This document shows positions 9,403 to 18,870 of a stretch of 64,000 bases of DNA, in pieces. The notes under the pieces are model-generated. The model worked only from the letters and a program-made list of their open reading frames with translations, made no database searches and had not been told where the DNA came from. The position numbers and the translations under genes are program-made. Location: positions 310,001-374,000 of the forward strand of contig NC_083376.1 of assembly GCF_029542785.1 (NCBI RefSeq), given 5' to 3'. How positions within the stretch are numbered: position 1 is the stretch's first letter; each line of letters opens with the position of its first letter. This DNA comes from Malassezia japonica (taxonomy: Eukaryota > Basidiomycota > Malasseziomycetes > Malasseziales > Malasseziaceae).

Positions 9403-10373
9403 ATGGAGGGCGACGCAGCGGATTTGAAAGCGCGCAACGTATCCTTTAGCCCTATGAAAGACTACATCCAGCTCCAAGACGGCCAGGAGGCGTCAAAATT
9501 GAGTGATGCTCGGCAGCCGCTCAAGTCTACGCCGAAAAAATCTGCCCTCAAGCCGGGGCATCAAACACGCCTGCCGAACGCCGAGCGCTACCAGTACCCT
9601 GACCCTCTTTTGCGCCGTTTACGTCTGATCAACGGCAGGGGCAAGCCAGTGGATCTGAAAGCAGAATTCCGCGATGCAAAGCTGGTGCTCTTCTACTTCA
9701 GCAGCCAGTGGAATGCGCAGCATGCCAAAGGCACGAGCCGCGTACGTACCGACACTGACCTCAGCTGGTGGCCGACCTTTGCCGCAAGTACCCCCATGAG
9801 ATCAAGGTGATCTATGTGAGTGTCGACACGGAAGAGAAGCACTATATCGCAGCTACGCGCAACCAGGTAAGTCGTATGCGTCTGACCCAGCCATGGCTGT
9901 CGATGGAATGGAATGACGGCTCGTCTGAGAACCCCGAAGAAGAAAAGAAGGACGAAAAAGAGGAGCGTAAAGGCCCCCAAGAGTCGTTCTTGCTCGCCGA
10001 TGATTCCGATCTCGACGCTAGCGTCGTGGCCGCCGATCCGGCCGGCACCTCGTACGTGCGCCCGTTCAGCCGGGTGTACATGGCCTTTAAGCTGAACATT
10101 CTTATGACGCCCCAGATTGCCGTGTACAATATCCCGCGGCACAAGTTCCTCGATACAAATGTGCGCCTCTCGCGTCTGAAGCCGGGCCGTGCGCAAGCCA
10201 CGATCGACATCTGGCTGCGGGGCGAGCCTTCGCCGTCGATCAACCTCACCGACATGGTGTACACTGTGCCCTGGACCGCCGCTTTGGTGGTCGTGGCGAT
10301 CGCCTACTGCCTCGTTGCCATGCTTGGCGGCGAGCAGATGTACATTTCCAACATGATCAAGCGGTTTTCGTAG
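9403..10373 (+). CDS. Membrane-anchored thioredoxin-fold protein lacking CxxC
   Basis: Exons 9403-9741, 9765-9866 and 9891-10373 give 307 residues. The introns are 23 and 24 nt with CTGAC branch sites; the 24-nt one has no in-frame stop, so it can hide as coding. Residues about 78-155 follow the nucleoredoxin/tryparedoxin pattern: KLVLFYFSSQW, then IKVIYVSVD and PWLSMEW. Where the family has WCxxC this protein has W103-N-A-Q-H107, so both redox cysteines are missing. A charged linker (about 158-180) precedes a hydrophobic segment at about 274-292 and a short basic end. I infer a membrane-tethered, redox-inactive scaffold or binding protein. The ATG at 9403 is the first one after the divergent promoter. 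Confidence 0.8.
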
Positions 10374-10392
10374 TGTACTAGATGCATTTCAG

Positions 10393-11949
10393 CTATGTGC
10401 GGTAGTCGCCGTTGATCGTGATGTACTCTTTGCTAAAATCACACGTCCAGTACACGGCCTCGGCCTCGGCGCGCTCGGGGGTCCACGAGCCGCCCTGTAG
10501 GTCGACATCAATGCAGATGTCTTCGTGCGCAAGCAAGTCTGCCACCAGCGCCTCATCCACCGTCTGAGGCGTGCCGTTGACCAGCGTGTGAATCGACGCA
10601 GCATTCACACCGGCCGGCGGCACAAATGACACGTTCACCTTGCTCGGATCCACGGCCCAGTCCGAAGGCGGAAGAGCAGCGTAGCCGGCCGCACACAGAA
10701 TACGGCCCCAGTTGGCATCCTCACCGTGCATCGCGCACTTGACCAGCGCAGAGGTGCTGATCGACGAGGCAATCGCGTGCGCATCGGCGTAGGTCGCCGC
10801 ACCTTTGACGCGCACTTGCACAAACTTTTCGGCACCTTCGCCATCGCGCACAATCAGGTGCGCAAGCTCCAGGCAAAGCGCCGCCAGCTCTTTGCGGAAG
10901 GCGTCGAGCTCCTCGGGATGAGACGACGCGGTGATCTCTGTGCCGGCAGGGATCACGGACGCGCCATTGTCCACCTCCGGGGCCTGGCCGTTGGCCAGTG
11001 CGAGGATGGTGTCGTTCGTGCTCATGTCGCCATCGACGCTGATGCAGTTGAACGAGACACGCACGGCCTCTTGCAGGCACTCTTGGAGCGCACTCGGCGC
11101 GATCGGCGCATCCGTGGCAAGAATACCGAGCAACGTCGCATGCAGCCCTTCAGGCGAGGTCATGTGGGGATGGATCATGCCCGCACCCTTGTCAATACCC
11201 ACAAGACTGCACTTGCGGTTTCCAAGCGTAAACTGGCGCGTACGCAGCTTGGGGAAGGTATCCGTGGTCATGTACGCTTTGGCCACTTCCATCCATGCAT
11301 CGGCATTGCTCTGCAGCACCTGGCCATGCACCAGGTGCTGGATCGCACGCTTCATAGTGCCGACCGGCAGGCGCACGCCAATCACACCCGTAGACAGCAT
11401 TAACACGTCGGAATCCGCGGGCGATCGGGTCTTGGTCGCAGGCATGAGCTGAGAACGGACCAGGTCGACCAATTCCTGCGTGTCGTCCAGGCCGCCCTGG
11501 CCCGTGACGGCATTCGCACAGCCGCTATTCGCAAGCACGGCCAAGGTGCGGGGGCCCGGCTTGTCGCCAAACGCCTCGGTGCTCGCCCGCAGCGCATTCG
11601 TAGCATGCACTACCGGCGCCGCCTTGAAGCGGTTCGTGGTAAAGACACCCGCGACCGAAGCTGGCGTGCTCGAGACGATCAAGGAAATGTCCGGCTTGGG
11701 GTTTTGGGGCGAGGCAGGTGCATCGCCAGCCGGCTTTGGGCTGATCGCCTTCTTGACGCCGGCGTAGGTGCTGGCCACGAGATAACCGCGCGGCAGCGTC
11801 GTCGAATCGACCGGCGTCACAAAACGCTCTGCCTTGCTTAGCGTCGACTGCGCACGGACAGAGGACGCAGCAAGGGCCATAGACTGGGCACACGCACGCG
11901 ACAAAATGAGCGACGAAGCGTGCAAAGCTTTCCGATCAAGCGCGCCCAT
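10393..11949 (-). CDS. ARG7: Bifunctional ornithine acetyltransferase / N-acetylglutamate synthase
   Basis: An intronless 518-residue ArgJ-family enzyme of the mitochondrial arginine pathway. It transfers the acetyl group from N-acetylornithine to glutamate and can also acetylate glutamate from acetyl-CoA. A basic, Ser/Ala-rich stretch of about 35 residues looks like a mitochondrial presequence. The autocleavage site that yields the alpha and beta chains is visible as HA-TLLG, with T272 as the new N-terminal nucleophile, after the KGAGMIHP motif. It ends in EYITINGDYRT, typical of the family. It lies convergent to the thioredoxin-like gene with a 19-bp gap. Confidence 0.95.
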   Translation of the reverse strand: MGALDRKALHASSLILSRACAQSMALAASSVRAQSTLSKAERFVTPVDSTTLPRGYLVASTYAGVKKAISPKPAGDAPASPQNPKPDISLIVSSTPASVAGVFTTNRFKAAPVVHATNALRASTEAFGDKPGPRTLAVLANSGCANAVTGQGGLDDTQELVDLVRSQLMPATKTRSPADSDVLMLSTGVIGVRLPVGTMKRAIQHLVHGQVLQSNADAWMEVAKAYMTTDTFPKLRTRQFTLGNRKCSLVGIDKGAGMIHPHMTSPEGLHATLLGILATDAPIAPSALQECLQEAVRVSFNCISVDGDMSTNDTILALANGQAPEVDNGASVIPAGTEITASSHPEELDAFRKELAALCLELAHLIVRDGEGAEKFVQVRVKGAATYADAHAIASSISTSALVKCAMHGEDANWGRILCAAGYAALPPSDWAVDPSKVNVSFVPPAGVNAASIHTLVNGTPQTVDEALVADLLAHEDICIDVDLQGGSWTPERAEAEAVYWTCDFSKEYITINGDYRT

Positions 11950-12055
11950 CGTAGCTCGGAAGGCGTTATCGCTACTTTATTTCTGACTCATCACGCGGGG
12001 TAAGCCGATCCATGTCGTGACAAATACATATTCCCTAATTACACTCGTACACACA

Positions 12056-13153
12056 TCATGCCCAGCGGCCCAAGAGCGCCATGATTGCAATGCCGAGGCA
12101 CACCTCAAACATGTTGAGGAGCACCTTGCCCATCGGCGCCTTTTGCATAGCATCGTTAAAGATGAAATCGTGAGCCAGCAGCTCCACGAGGCCCGTGTAG
12201 ATCAAAATACCTGCCGAGAAGGCGTCAAAGGTACCCGTCACATAGTAGCCAGTAGGGGTATCTGCGGTGTAGGACGAGCGCACACCAAGGCCAATCGCCA
12301 TGCCGATCGGCGTGACCACCGAGTAGGCAAGGCCCATGAGCACAGGCAGCAAGGTCCCGAGCGACTGGGGCAAAAGCGACAGACGCGAGCCGAGACCGAT
12401 GCCCTCAAAGAGCTGGTGGAATACAATGACAGGGAACAGAACGACAAACTTGTCGCCATCTTCCGAGTTCCACTCGGTCGTGGCGAGTGTCAGGCCAATA
12501 ATGACCGAGTGGAAAATCACACCAAACTCCAGCACAAACACACCAATTACCTCAGAGGTGGCGCCGGGGTTCATCGACAGTTGGCTGCCCTCTTCGACAT
12601 CCATGAGCTTGTCCTTCTGGCCAGCAGGGGCAAGCGCATCGTGGATCAGCTCTTCCTCATCCGCATGGTGGTGGTCATGCTGGGGTTCGTGGTGGTGGTG
12701 GTGGCTGTGGTGCTCATGGATATGAGCGTGAGCGTCCATATGGCCCGAGGCGTGGTGGTGCGCAACACCTCCAATTTTCTTGGCAATCATGGCCGAGCCA
12801 AGGCGGTACGCAAAGAACTCGCTAATAAACACGAGCATCATCGAAATTAGTGCGAACGCATACGCCATGGGGTAGTGCTCCGAGAAAGCGGGGACGAGGC
12901 AGGGTTGCGTCAGTGATTCGTTCGCGGGCTCCAGTAGATGGATGAAACCCGTCGCAATAATGACGCCGCTGCCGAAGTACTTGGTAAAGTCATAGATGGC
13001 CGAGGGGACCGTGAGCTTCGGGATACGGCGCGTAACAATAGGAAGGAGCGTGAAGAAGGCCGAGCTGGCCAGGATGATGAAAATGGCGCCAATACGCACT
13101 CCAAGGTTGTCGACCTCACCTTTGGCTCCTACACAGACTTCTTCATCCGCCAT
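12056..13153 (-). CDS. ZIP-family zinc transporter of the plasma membrane type
   Basis: A 365-residue ZIP transporter, likely importing Zn2+ into the cytosol. I use the ATG at 13153; the frame extends further only by a TTG codon. About eight membrane segments are visible. A histidine-rich cytosolic loop (residues about 132-163, with runs HEHHSHHHHH) lies between segments 3 and 4. Signature residues HSVIIGL (H215) in segment 4 and HQLFEGIGLG (H246, E250) in segment 5 form the expected metal site. It resembles yeast Zrt1/Zrt2, and I cannot tell high from low affinity. Its promoter contains a TATA-like box and three copies of an 11-bp motif. Confidence 0.95.
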   Translation of the reverse strand: MADEEVCVGAKGEVDNLGVRIGAIFIILASSAFFTLLPIVTRRIPKLTVPSAIYDFTKYFGSGVIIATGFIHLLEPANESLTQPCLVPAFSEHYPMAYAFALISMMLVFISEFFAYRLGSAMIAKKIGGVAHHHASGHMDAHAHIHEHHSHHHHHEPQHDHHHADEEELIHDALAPAGQKDKLMDVEEGSQLSMNPGATSEVIGVFVLEFGVIFHSVIIGLTLATTEWNSEDGDKFVVLFPVIVFHQLFEGIGLGSRLSLLPQSLGTLLPVLMGLAYSVVTPIGMAIGLGVRSSYTADTPTGYYVTGTFDAFSAGILIYTGLVELLAHDFIFNDAMQKAPMGKVLLNMFEVCLGIAIMALLGRWA

Positions 13154-13711
13154 GATGGAATTTGGTTGTTGATGAGGGGTAAATGCTTGCAACTCCTCAC
13201 CCTATTATATCCTTCGCCCAGTCTGCCAAGAAGAGAGTATTTCAACTGGGAGGGTAACGAGGTAAGAAGAGGAAGATCGGCAACAGCCTATGCGGTTCTC
13301 AGTAGTACCGGGGAGCAGATGCGCGACGCTTTAGGCGTACCTTGCTAGGCGCACCAAGGGCCAAATTCGCGGCACGAAAATCTCGGTGCACGTTTTTGAT
13401 TGGACCAGAAAAAATACTGGAGCTCATAACCAGTGCGGTTCTCACGGAAGATCGCATTTGTCAGCGCGAGGAGCGCAGAGCAGGCGCGCCGCCCGCAGGT
13501 CCTCTCCACCGTGGGCTGTCATGCGGAGCGCAGATGCACTGCACAACCCATGCGGTTCACACTAGATCTTTTCGTAGGAATCTCGTCTTCATAGCGATAA
13601 TGCCAGACTACGCTCTACGCTCCTCATCCCCGCTTTGCCTGTCGTGAAATTCGGCCGATCCCACGTGCGTAGAATGCAGGTCGGCCGTGGCACTGGCTGT
13701 GGACAGCGGCC
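13154..13711. promoter_or_regulatory. Divergent promoter region of the ZIP transporter and CWF19
   Basis: 558 bp, by far the longest divergent gap in the window. TGCGGTTCTCA occurs at 13291-13301 and 13434-13444, and TGCGGTTCACA at 13551-13561, all in the same orientation. CACGTG lies at 13662-13667, near CWF19. A minus-strand TATA-like ATATAATA (13203-13210) is about 50 bp before the transporter ATG. No gene is seen. Confidence 0.55.
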
Positions 13712-15949
13712 ATGGACGACCGCCCATCGAAGAAACCGCGCTCGGGCCACTCGGACCCAGACTCGGTCCGGGACGAGGGTCCGCGGCCTAGTTCCTCGCA
13801 TCGGCATGCAGATGACCGGTCGGAACATCGATCTCGTCATTCGAGCCATCGGCATAGAGACGACGAACATCGCTCGCGTCATCGGCACCGCGACGGTGAC
13901 CGAAGCGACCGACACAGCAGCGACCGGCACAGCAGCGACCGGCACAGTAGCGACCGGCACCAACGCCATCGGGAGCACCGCGAGCACAGGAGCCATCGGG
14001 AGCACCGTTCACGAAGCGAGTATGACGACGAACGCCGCCATCGCCACCGCTCGCGCGACCCCAGCCCGCCTGCACTGGACAAACCCGAGGCGCCGAGCAC
14101 GTCGTCTAATGCTCCTGCGCTAAAGCGCGACGATTGGATGTCGCTCGGCGATCCCGAATCGACAAACGAGAACGACTACTTTGGATCGATCGGCAAAGAA
14201 AAAGAAAAAGCGCCCGGGCCAGAGAAGCGTAACCCCGACGAGCTGCAGGTCTTTTCGCGCGAGCTGAATCCTATGCTTAACCCAGACAGCACTGCCCCTG
14301 AGCCTGTTCCTGCCCCTCGCGAGGCGCAGTACGGCGCGCCTGGGCACAAGTGGCGGATGATGAAGCTGCGGCGCACGTACGAAATTGCAGAGCAGTCCGG
14401 CGTGCCCGTTGAACAGGTCGCGCTCGAGCGCTATGGGTCTATGGACGCCTTTGACGAAGCCCGGCGTGAGCGGCAATTCCTCGAGGATGCGGAGACGCCA
14501 GCGGGCGACACGTCCAAAGCGAGTGCCCCCCCGCCTCGGTCGGGTAACGCGAGCGTCTTTCGCCGTCCTGCGCCGTCGCCCATGGAGCGCCCTAGCCCGT
14601 CTGTTGCGTCCGCGAAGGCTCCGGCGCAAGACAGCGTGCGCATCCCCAGTGTTCTACCCCGCGCTGCAGCGCCGAGCAATGACCAGCCCTCTCCCAGCCT
14701 CACGGACCTCAACAAGCTCGAAGCCAAGGCGCTTCGTGCCGAGATGGCGAATCGTCCTGATGCGCCTGCACTGCGTGCGGAACTCGACAAGGCCAAAGCA
14801 GCCGCTTCCTCCCAAAGCACGCAAGGCACTGTCGAAGCGCTGCCCGTCCTCGATGGCTACGGACGCATGTATGACCTCGGCACCAGCACTGCGGCGGAGC
14901 TCGAGGAGCAAGCGTCGACCAAGAAGCGGGCCAAAGACGCCGAGGAGCCCACCGACGAGTCGCTTGCGGAGCTGGTACGCCAAGAGCGGCTCAGCGCCGG
15001 CCGTATGGACCAGAAGAATGGCGATGCCGCGCTTGCGCAGCAAATTGCGACCGACCACGGCTTTGAGGACGACCTCGAGTACATGGACGACGAGGCGCAG
15101 CGCTTTGCGCGCAAAAAGATGCGGGATGATGCGATGAAGCGCCAGTTTGCCATCCAAGACTTTGCGCGCACGAAAAAAGCGCTGGATGAATGCAACTTTT
15201 GCTGGCAAGACGAAGGGCGGATGCCCCCCCGAGCCAACATTGTGTCGACTGGCACCCTGGTCTATCTCGCGCTCCCCGACCGTGAACCACTTGTGGATGG
15301 CCACTGCTGGATTGTTCCGATGCAACACCACGTCAGCTCGCTCGACGTGGACGAAGACGGATGGACCGAGATCCGCAACTTTATGAAATGTCTGATTCGC
15401 ATGGCCGCGAGCCGCAACCAATCCATGGTCTTTTTCGAGACAGTGCTCTCCCTTCGCCAGCAAAAGCACACCTACATCGAGGCTGTGCCGATTCCCAACG
15501 ACGCGTTTGCGGAGCTGCCTGCCTACTTCAAGACCTCGCTCTCGGAGGTCGAGTCGGAGTGGTCTGACCACAAGCAGATCATCTACTTTTCCGAGGAGCG
15601 TCCCTTCCAGAGGAGTATGGTATCCAAGCTCCCCTATTTTATGATCCAGTGGGACTACAAAGGCCAGCGTGGCTATGGACATATTATCGAGTCGCGCGAC
15701 GACGAGCACGGCTACCGGCAAGCGGGCCCCAACAATGACGACGAAGCGGTCTATGGCGACGGCGACCACCTCGGTGGTAGCGGCTTCCCCAAGTACTTTG
15801 CGCAAGAGATCATTGGGAGCCTGCTCGATCTCGAGCCGTACAAGTGGCGCCGTCCGCGGCATGTGCAAGGCATGGCCCAGCACCTCGCGCGCTTCCGCGC
15901 CTCGTGGGCGCCGTTTGATTGGACAAATCTCGTGGCGGAAGGCTCCTAG
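13712..15949 (+). CDS. CWF19-like spliceosome-associated protein (CWF19L2 type)
   Basis: An intronless 745-residue protein. Residues 1 to about 125 are rich in Arg, His, Asp and Ser, with four RHSSD-like repeats, as in other splicing factors. A conserved middle part (LNPMLN...APGHKWRMMKLRRTYE) is followed by two C-terminal CwfJ domains: from about 490, CNFCWQDE...GHCWIVPMQHH, resembling a HIT fold, and from about 625 to the end, with PYFMIQWDYKGQRGYGHIIE. Proteins of this family associate with late spliceosomes and with lariat debranching (yeast Drn1, S. pombe Cwf19). The start is the first ATG after a CACGTG-containing promoter. Confidence 0.92.
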   Translation: MDDRPSKKPRSGHSDPDSVRDEGPRPSSSHRHADDRSEHRSRHSSHRHRDDEHRSRHRHRDGDRSDRHSSDRHSSDRHSSDRHQRHREHREHRSHREHRSRSEYDDERRHRHRSRDPSPPALDKPEAPSTSSNAPALKRDDWMSLGDPESTNENDYFGSIGKEKEKAPGPEKRNPDELQVFSRELNPMLNPDSTAPEPVPAPREAQYGAPGHKWRMMKLRRTYEIAEQSGVPVEQVALERYGSMDAFDEARRERQFLEDAETPAGDTSKASAPPPRSGNASVFRRPAPSPMERPSPSVASAKAPAQDSVRIPSVLPRAAAPSNDQPSPSLTDLNKLEAKALRAEMANRPDAPALRAELDKAKAAASSQSTQGTVEALPVLDGYGRMYDLGTSTAAELEEQASTKKRAKDAEEPTDESLAELVRQERLSAGRMDQKNGDAALAQQIATDHGFEDDLEYMDDEAQRFARKKMRDDAMKRQFAIQDFARTKKALDECNFCWQDEGRMPPRANIVSTGTLVYLALPDREPLVDGHCWIVPMQHHVSSLDVDEDGWTEIRNFMKCLIRMAASRNQSMVFFETVLSLRQQKHTYIEAVPIPNDAFAELPAYFKTSLSEVESEWSDHKQIIYFSEERPFQRSMVSKLPYFMIQWDYKGQRGYGHIIESRDDEHGYRQAGPNNDDEAVYGDGDHLGGSGFPKYFAQEIIGSLLDLEPYKWRRPRHVQGMAQHLARFRASWAPFDWTNLVAEGS

Positions 15950-16114
15950 CGCACGGCCCTTCCTAATAATGACACGTGACATAGTACATTCAAAACTACA
16001 TTCTTGTATCGTTTCGGCCGAAAATGCATTGGCCGCGAGCTGCGTTTTCTTCGGCGAGCGGCGTGCGAGCGTTTGACTAGCAACCAGTCTCCCTTTCACC
16101 TCTAGACTACAGCC

Positions 16115-17154
16115 ATGGTTCGCGGACCGCGTCACCACTTGAAGCACCTTGCTGCCCCCAGCTCGTGGATGCTGGACAAGGTATGTGACACTAACCGTGT
16201 GCGAAAGAGCGAGTGCTAACACCCACGCAGCTGTCCGGCACCTATGCGTCGCGCCCGAGCACCGGTCCTCACAAGCTCCGTGAGGCCCTTCCCCTGACCG
16301 TACGTACACTCGCCCCCTGGGCAATGCTGCGTGCAAAGCATGTGCTGTGATCCCGCTAGCACGATGATTGATCTTTACGATAATGCATGGCTTTCCTACT
16401 GCCTGCTTGGGCTTGCGGATTCTTCCATCGCGTCTGACTAGTGAGACTCGCCATGCTTTGCACAATGCTTATTCTTGAGCACATACTAACCCTCTAGGTT
16501 CTTCTGCGCAACCGCTTGAAGTACGCCCTCACTGGCCGTGAGGTGATGAGCATCACCATGCAGCGCATCATCAAGGTCGACGGCAAGGTTCGCACCGACC
16601 CGACCTACCCCACCGGTTTCCAGGACGTTGTCTCGATCGAGCGCTCGGGTGAGCACTTCCGTATCCTCTACGACGTCAAGGGCCGCTTCATTGTGCACCG
16701 CATCACCGAGGAGGAGGCTTCGTATAAGCTCCTCAAGGTGAAGCGTGTTCAGCTCGGTGCCAAGGGTGTGCCGCACATTGTTACCCACGATGGCCGCACT
16801 CTCCGTTACCCCGACCCCCTTGTCCGCGTCAACGACACTGTCAAGTTCGACGTTGTGAACAACAAGATGGTCGACTTTATCAAGTTCGACACGGGTGCGC
16901 AGGTTATGATCACGGGTGGCCGTAACGTTGGCCGTGCTGGTGTGATCCTCGCCCGCGAGCGCCACCACGGTGGTTTCGACATTGTCCACCTCCGTGACCC
17001 CGCTGGCCGTGAGTTCTCCACCCGTCTCAGCAACGTCTTTGTCATTGGTGACGCTGAGAAGCGCTGGATCTCCATGCCCCGCGGCGGTGGTGTTAAGCTC
17101 ACCATCACTGAGGAGCGTGACCAGAAGAGGAAGCAGCGCGAGAACGCCCAGTAA
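16115..17154 (+). CDS. RPS4: 40S ribosomal protein S4 (eS4)
   Basis: Exons 16115-16180, 16231-16299 and 16498-17154 encode 263 residues, the usual length. Translation gives [20 protein letters not shown], then across introns of 50 and 198 nt [20 protein letters not shown] and [16 protein letters not shown], which match eS4 closely. S4-like RNA-binding, central and KOW regions follow, with the [12 protein letters not shown] block near the C-terminus. Both introns have CTAAC branch sites. Intron 2 is an outlier in length for this locus. CACGTG lies 137 bp upstream, at 15973-15978. Confidence 0.97.
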
Positions 17155-17390
17155 ATGGGAGTCTCGTTTGCTTCTCCTCTCCGGCCAGCGAATGCTTTGT
17201 GCCGTGCTTTACCCATGTCTGCATGCTTGCATCTGCAGTGCGAGCATGCTACTATAGTGTCTGAATAAGGCCCTGGCCTTGTTTCGGACGTCGGACTAGT
17301 GTACGTCTTCCTTAGTCCACCAAAACAACTGCTTCTGCTTGACCCTTGCGCCGGCCATCGGCTCGCGGCTTGGCTTGCTCCGGGCGTCTC

Positions 17391-17396
17391 CACGTG
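17391..17396. promoter_or_regulatory. CACGTG upstream of the Caj1-type J-protein gene
   Basis: The hexamer is part of CCACGTGGCTTTT (17390-17402), 55 bp before the ATG. The same 13 bases occur at 28119-28131. Confidence 0.45.
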
Positions 17397-17450
17397 GCTT
17401 TTAGGAACGCGCAGCGGCGTCAGTTTGTTTTCCCAACGTCAGGTACAGGA

Positions 17451-18827
17451 ATGAGCGAGGAAGCAACGCCCGCCCAGGCGGCCAACATTAACCGTGATGG
17501 CGAGAAGATTGTGGTAGGTAGAGCATGGATGAACGCTTATACAGGATATGGAGTACTACGAGCTGCTTGGTGTGCGTGGCGACGCCACCGAGCTGGACCT
17601 GAAGAAGGCGTACCGCAAGGCGGCGGTCCGCAACCACCCCGACAAGGGTGGCGACGAGGAGACGTTCAAGATGATTGGCGAGGCCTACCGTGTGCTGAGT
17701 GACTCGAACGCGCGCGCGGACTATGACCGCTACGGCAAGAAGTACGTGCGAGACGCCCCCAGGCTAACCGCAGGAAGCCGACCGACGAGGTGGGCCTCAA
17801 GGAGGCGACGGAAATGTTTGGCAACCTCTTTGGTGGCGAGCGCTTTGTCGACCTGATTGGCGAAATTAGCCTGATCAAGGACTTTTCCAAGGCGTCCGAG
17901 ATTATGATGTCCGACGAGGAGCGCGAGGAGATTGAGCGCCAGATGAAGGAGCACAACAAGCCTACCGAGGCCATTGACGGCGAGAATGCGTCCGAGGAGC
18001 CCGCGTCGACTGCCGCGGTCGCCGCCAAGGAGAAGGAGAAGCAAAAGGCCAAGATTACCCCCGAGCAGCGCGAGAAGCTCGAGGCCTTTGAGAAAGAAAA
18101 GGCCGAGAAGGAGAAGAAGCGCGTCGAGGACCTCACCGAGAAGCTCAAGGAGCGCATCCGTCCGTTTGTGAATGCCAAGAACCCCGGCGACGCGGACGAC
18201 TCCGAGACGCAGCTCTTTACGCGCCGGATGAAGGAGGAGGCCGAGGACCTGAAGCTCGAGTCGTTCGGTGTCGAGCTCCTGCACACCATCGGCACGGTCT
18301 ATCTGACCAAGAGCAACACGTGGCTCAAGACGAAGCGCGGCAACTTCCTCGGCATGCCTGGCTTTTGGAACCGGATGAAGGAGCGCGGCGGCACGATCAA
18401 GGAAATGTGGGGTGTGATGGGCAGCGCGATGAATGTGCAGATGAGCATGGAAGAGCTTGCGCGTCATCAGGACAAGGGCGATATCGGCGAGGAGGAGATG
18501 AAGCAGCTCGAGCAGGACATGAACGGCAAGATGCTCCTTGCGACATGGCGCGGCACGCGCTGGGAGGTCAATGGCATCCTGCGCCAGGTCCTCGACAATG
18601 TTTTGAACGAGAAGGGTGTCAGCGACAAGGTGCTCATCCAGCGCGCCAAGGCCATTGCCTACATTGGCGCTATCTATAAGCAGGTCGTGCCGGACGAGTC
18701 GGACGACGAGCGCCGCGAGCTCGAGCGCCTCGTCGCGCAGGCCGGCGAGAAGAAGAAGAAGCGCAAGGAGAAGGAGTCGCGCTTCGGCTTTGGATCGAAG
18801 TCGACCACGCGCAAGGCGAGCACATAG
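17451..18827 (+). CDS. J-domain co-chaperone of the Caj1/Djp1 type
   Basis: Exons 17451-17513, 17545-17741 and 17774-18827 encode 437 residues; the introns are 31 and 32 nt. The J-domain spans about 23-90, with the HPD motif at residues 52-54 (NHPDKGG). The remainder carries the DnaJ-X region of fungal Caj1/Djp1-like class C J-proteins ([29 protein letters not shown]). There is a central Lys/Glu-rich coiled coil and a basic C-terminus (EKKKKRKEK). It stimulates Hsp70 ATPase; relatives act in peroxisomal or ER client targeting. No zinc finger or membrane segment is present. Confidence in the family is high, and the exact orthologue is less certain. Confidence 0.92.
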
Positions 18828-18870
18828 TCGCCCATACCCGGCGTCGTTGCTTTGTATACAGACTTTCTAA

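Noticed and set aside
13154..13711. A canonical Zap1 zinc-response element near the ZIP gene
   Set aside because: ACCTTGCTAGG near 13339 only half matches the ACCTTNAAGGT pattern.
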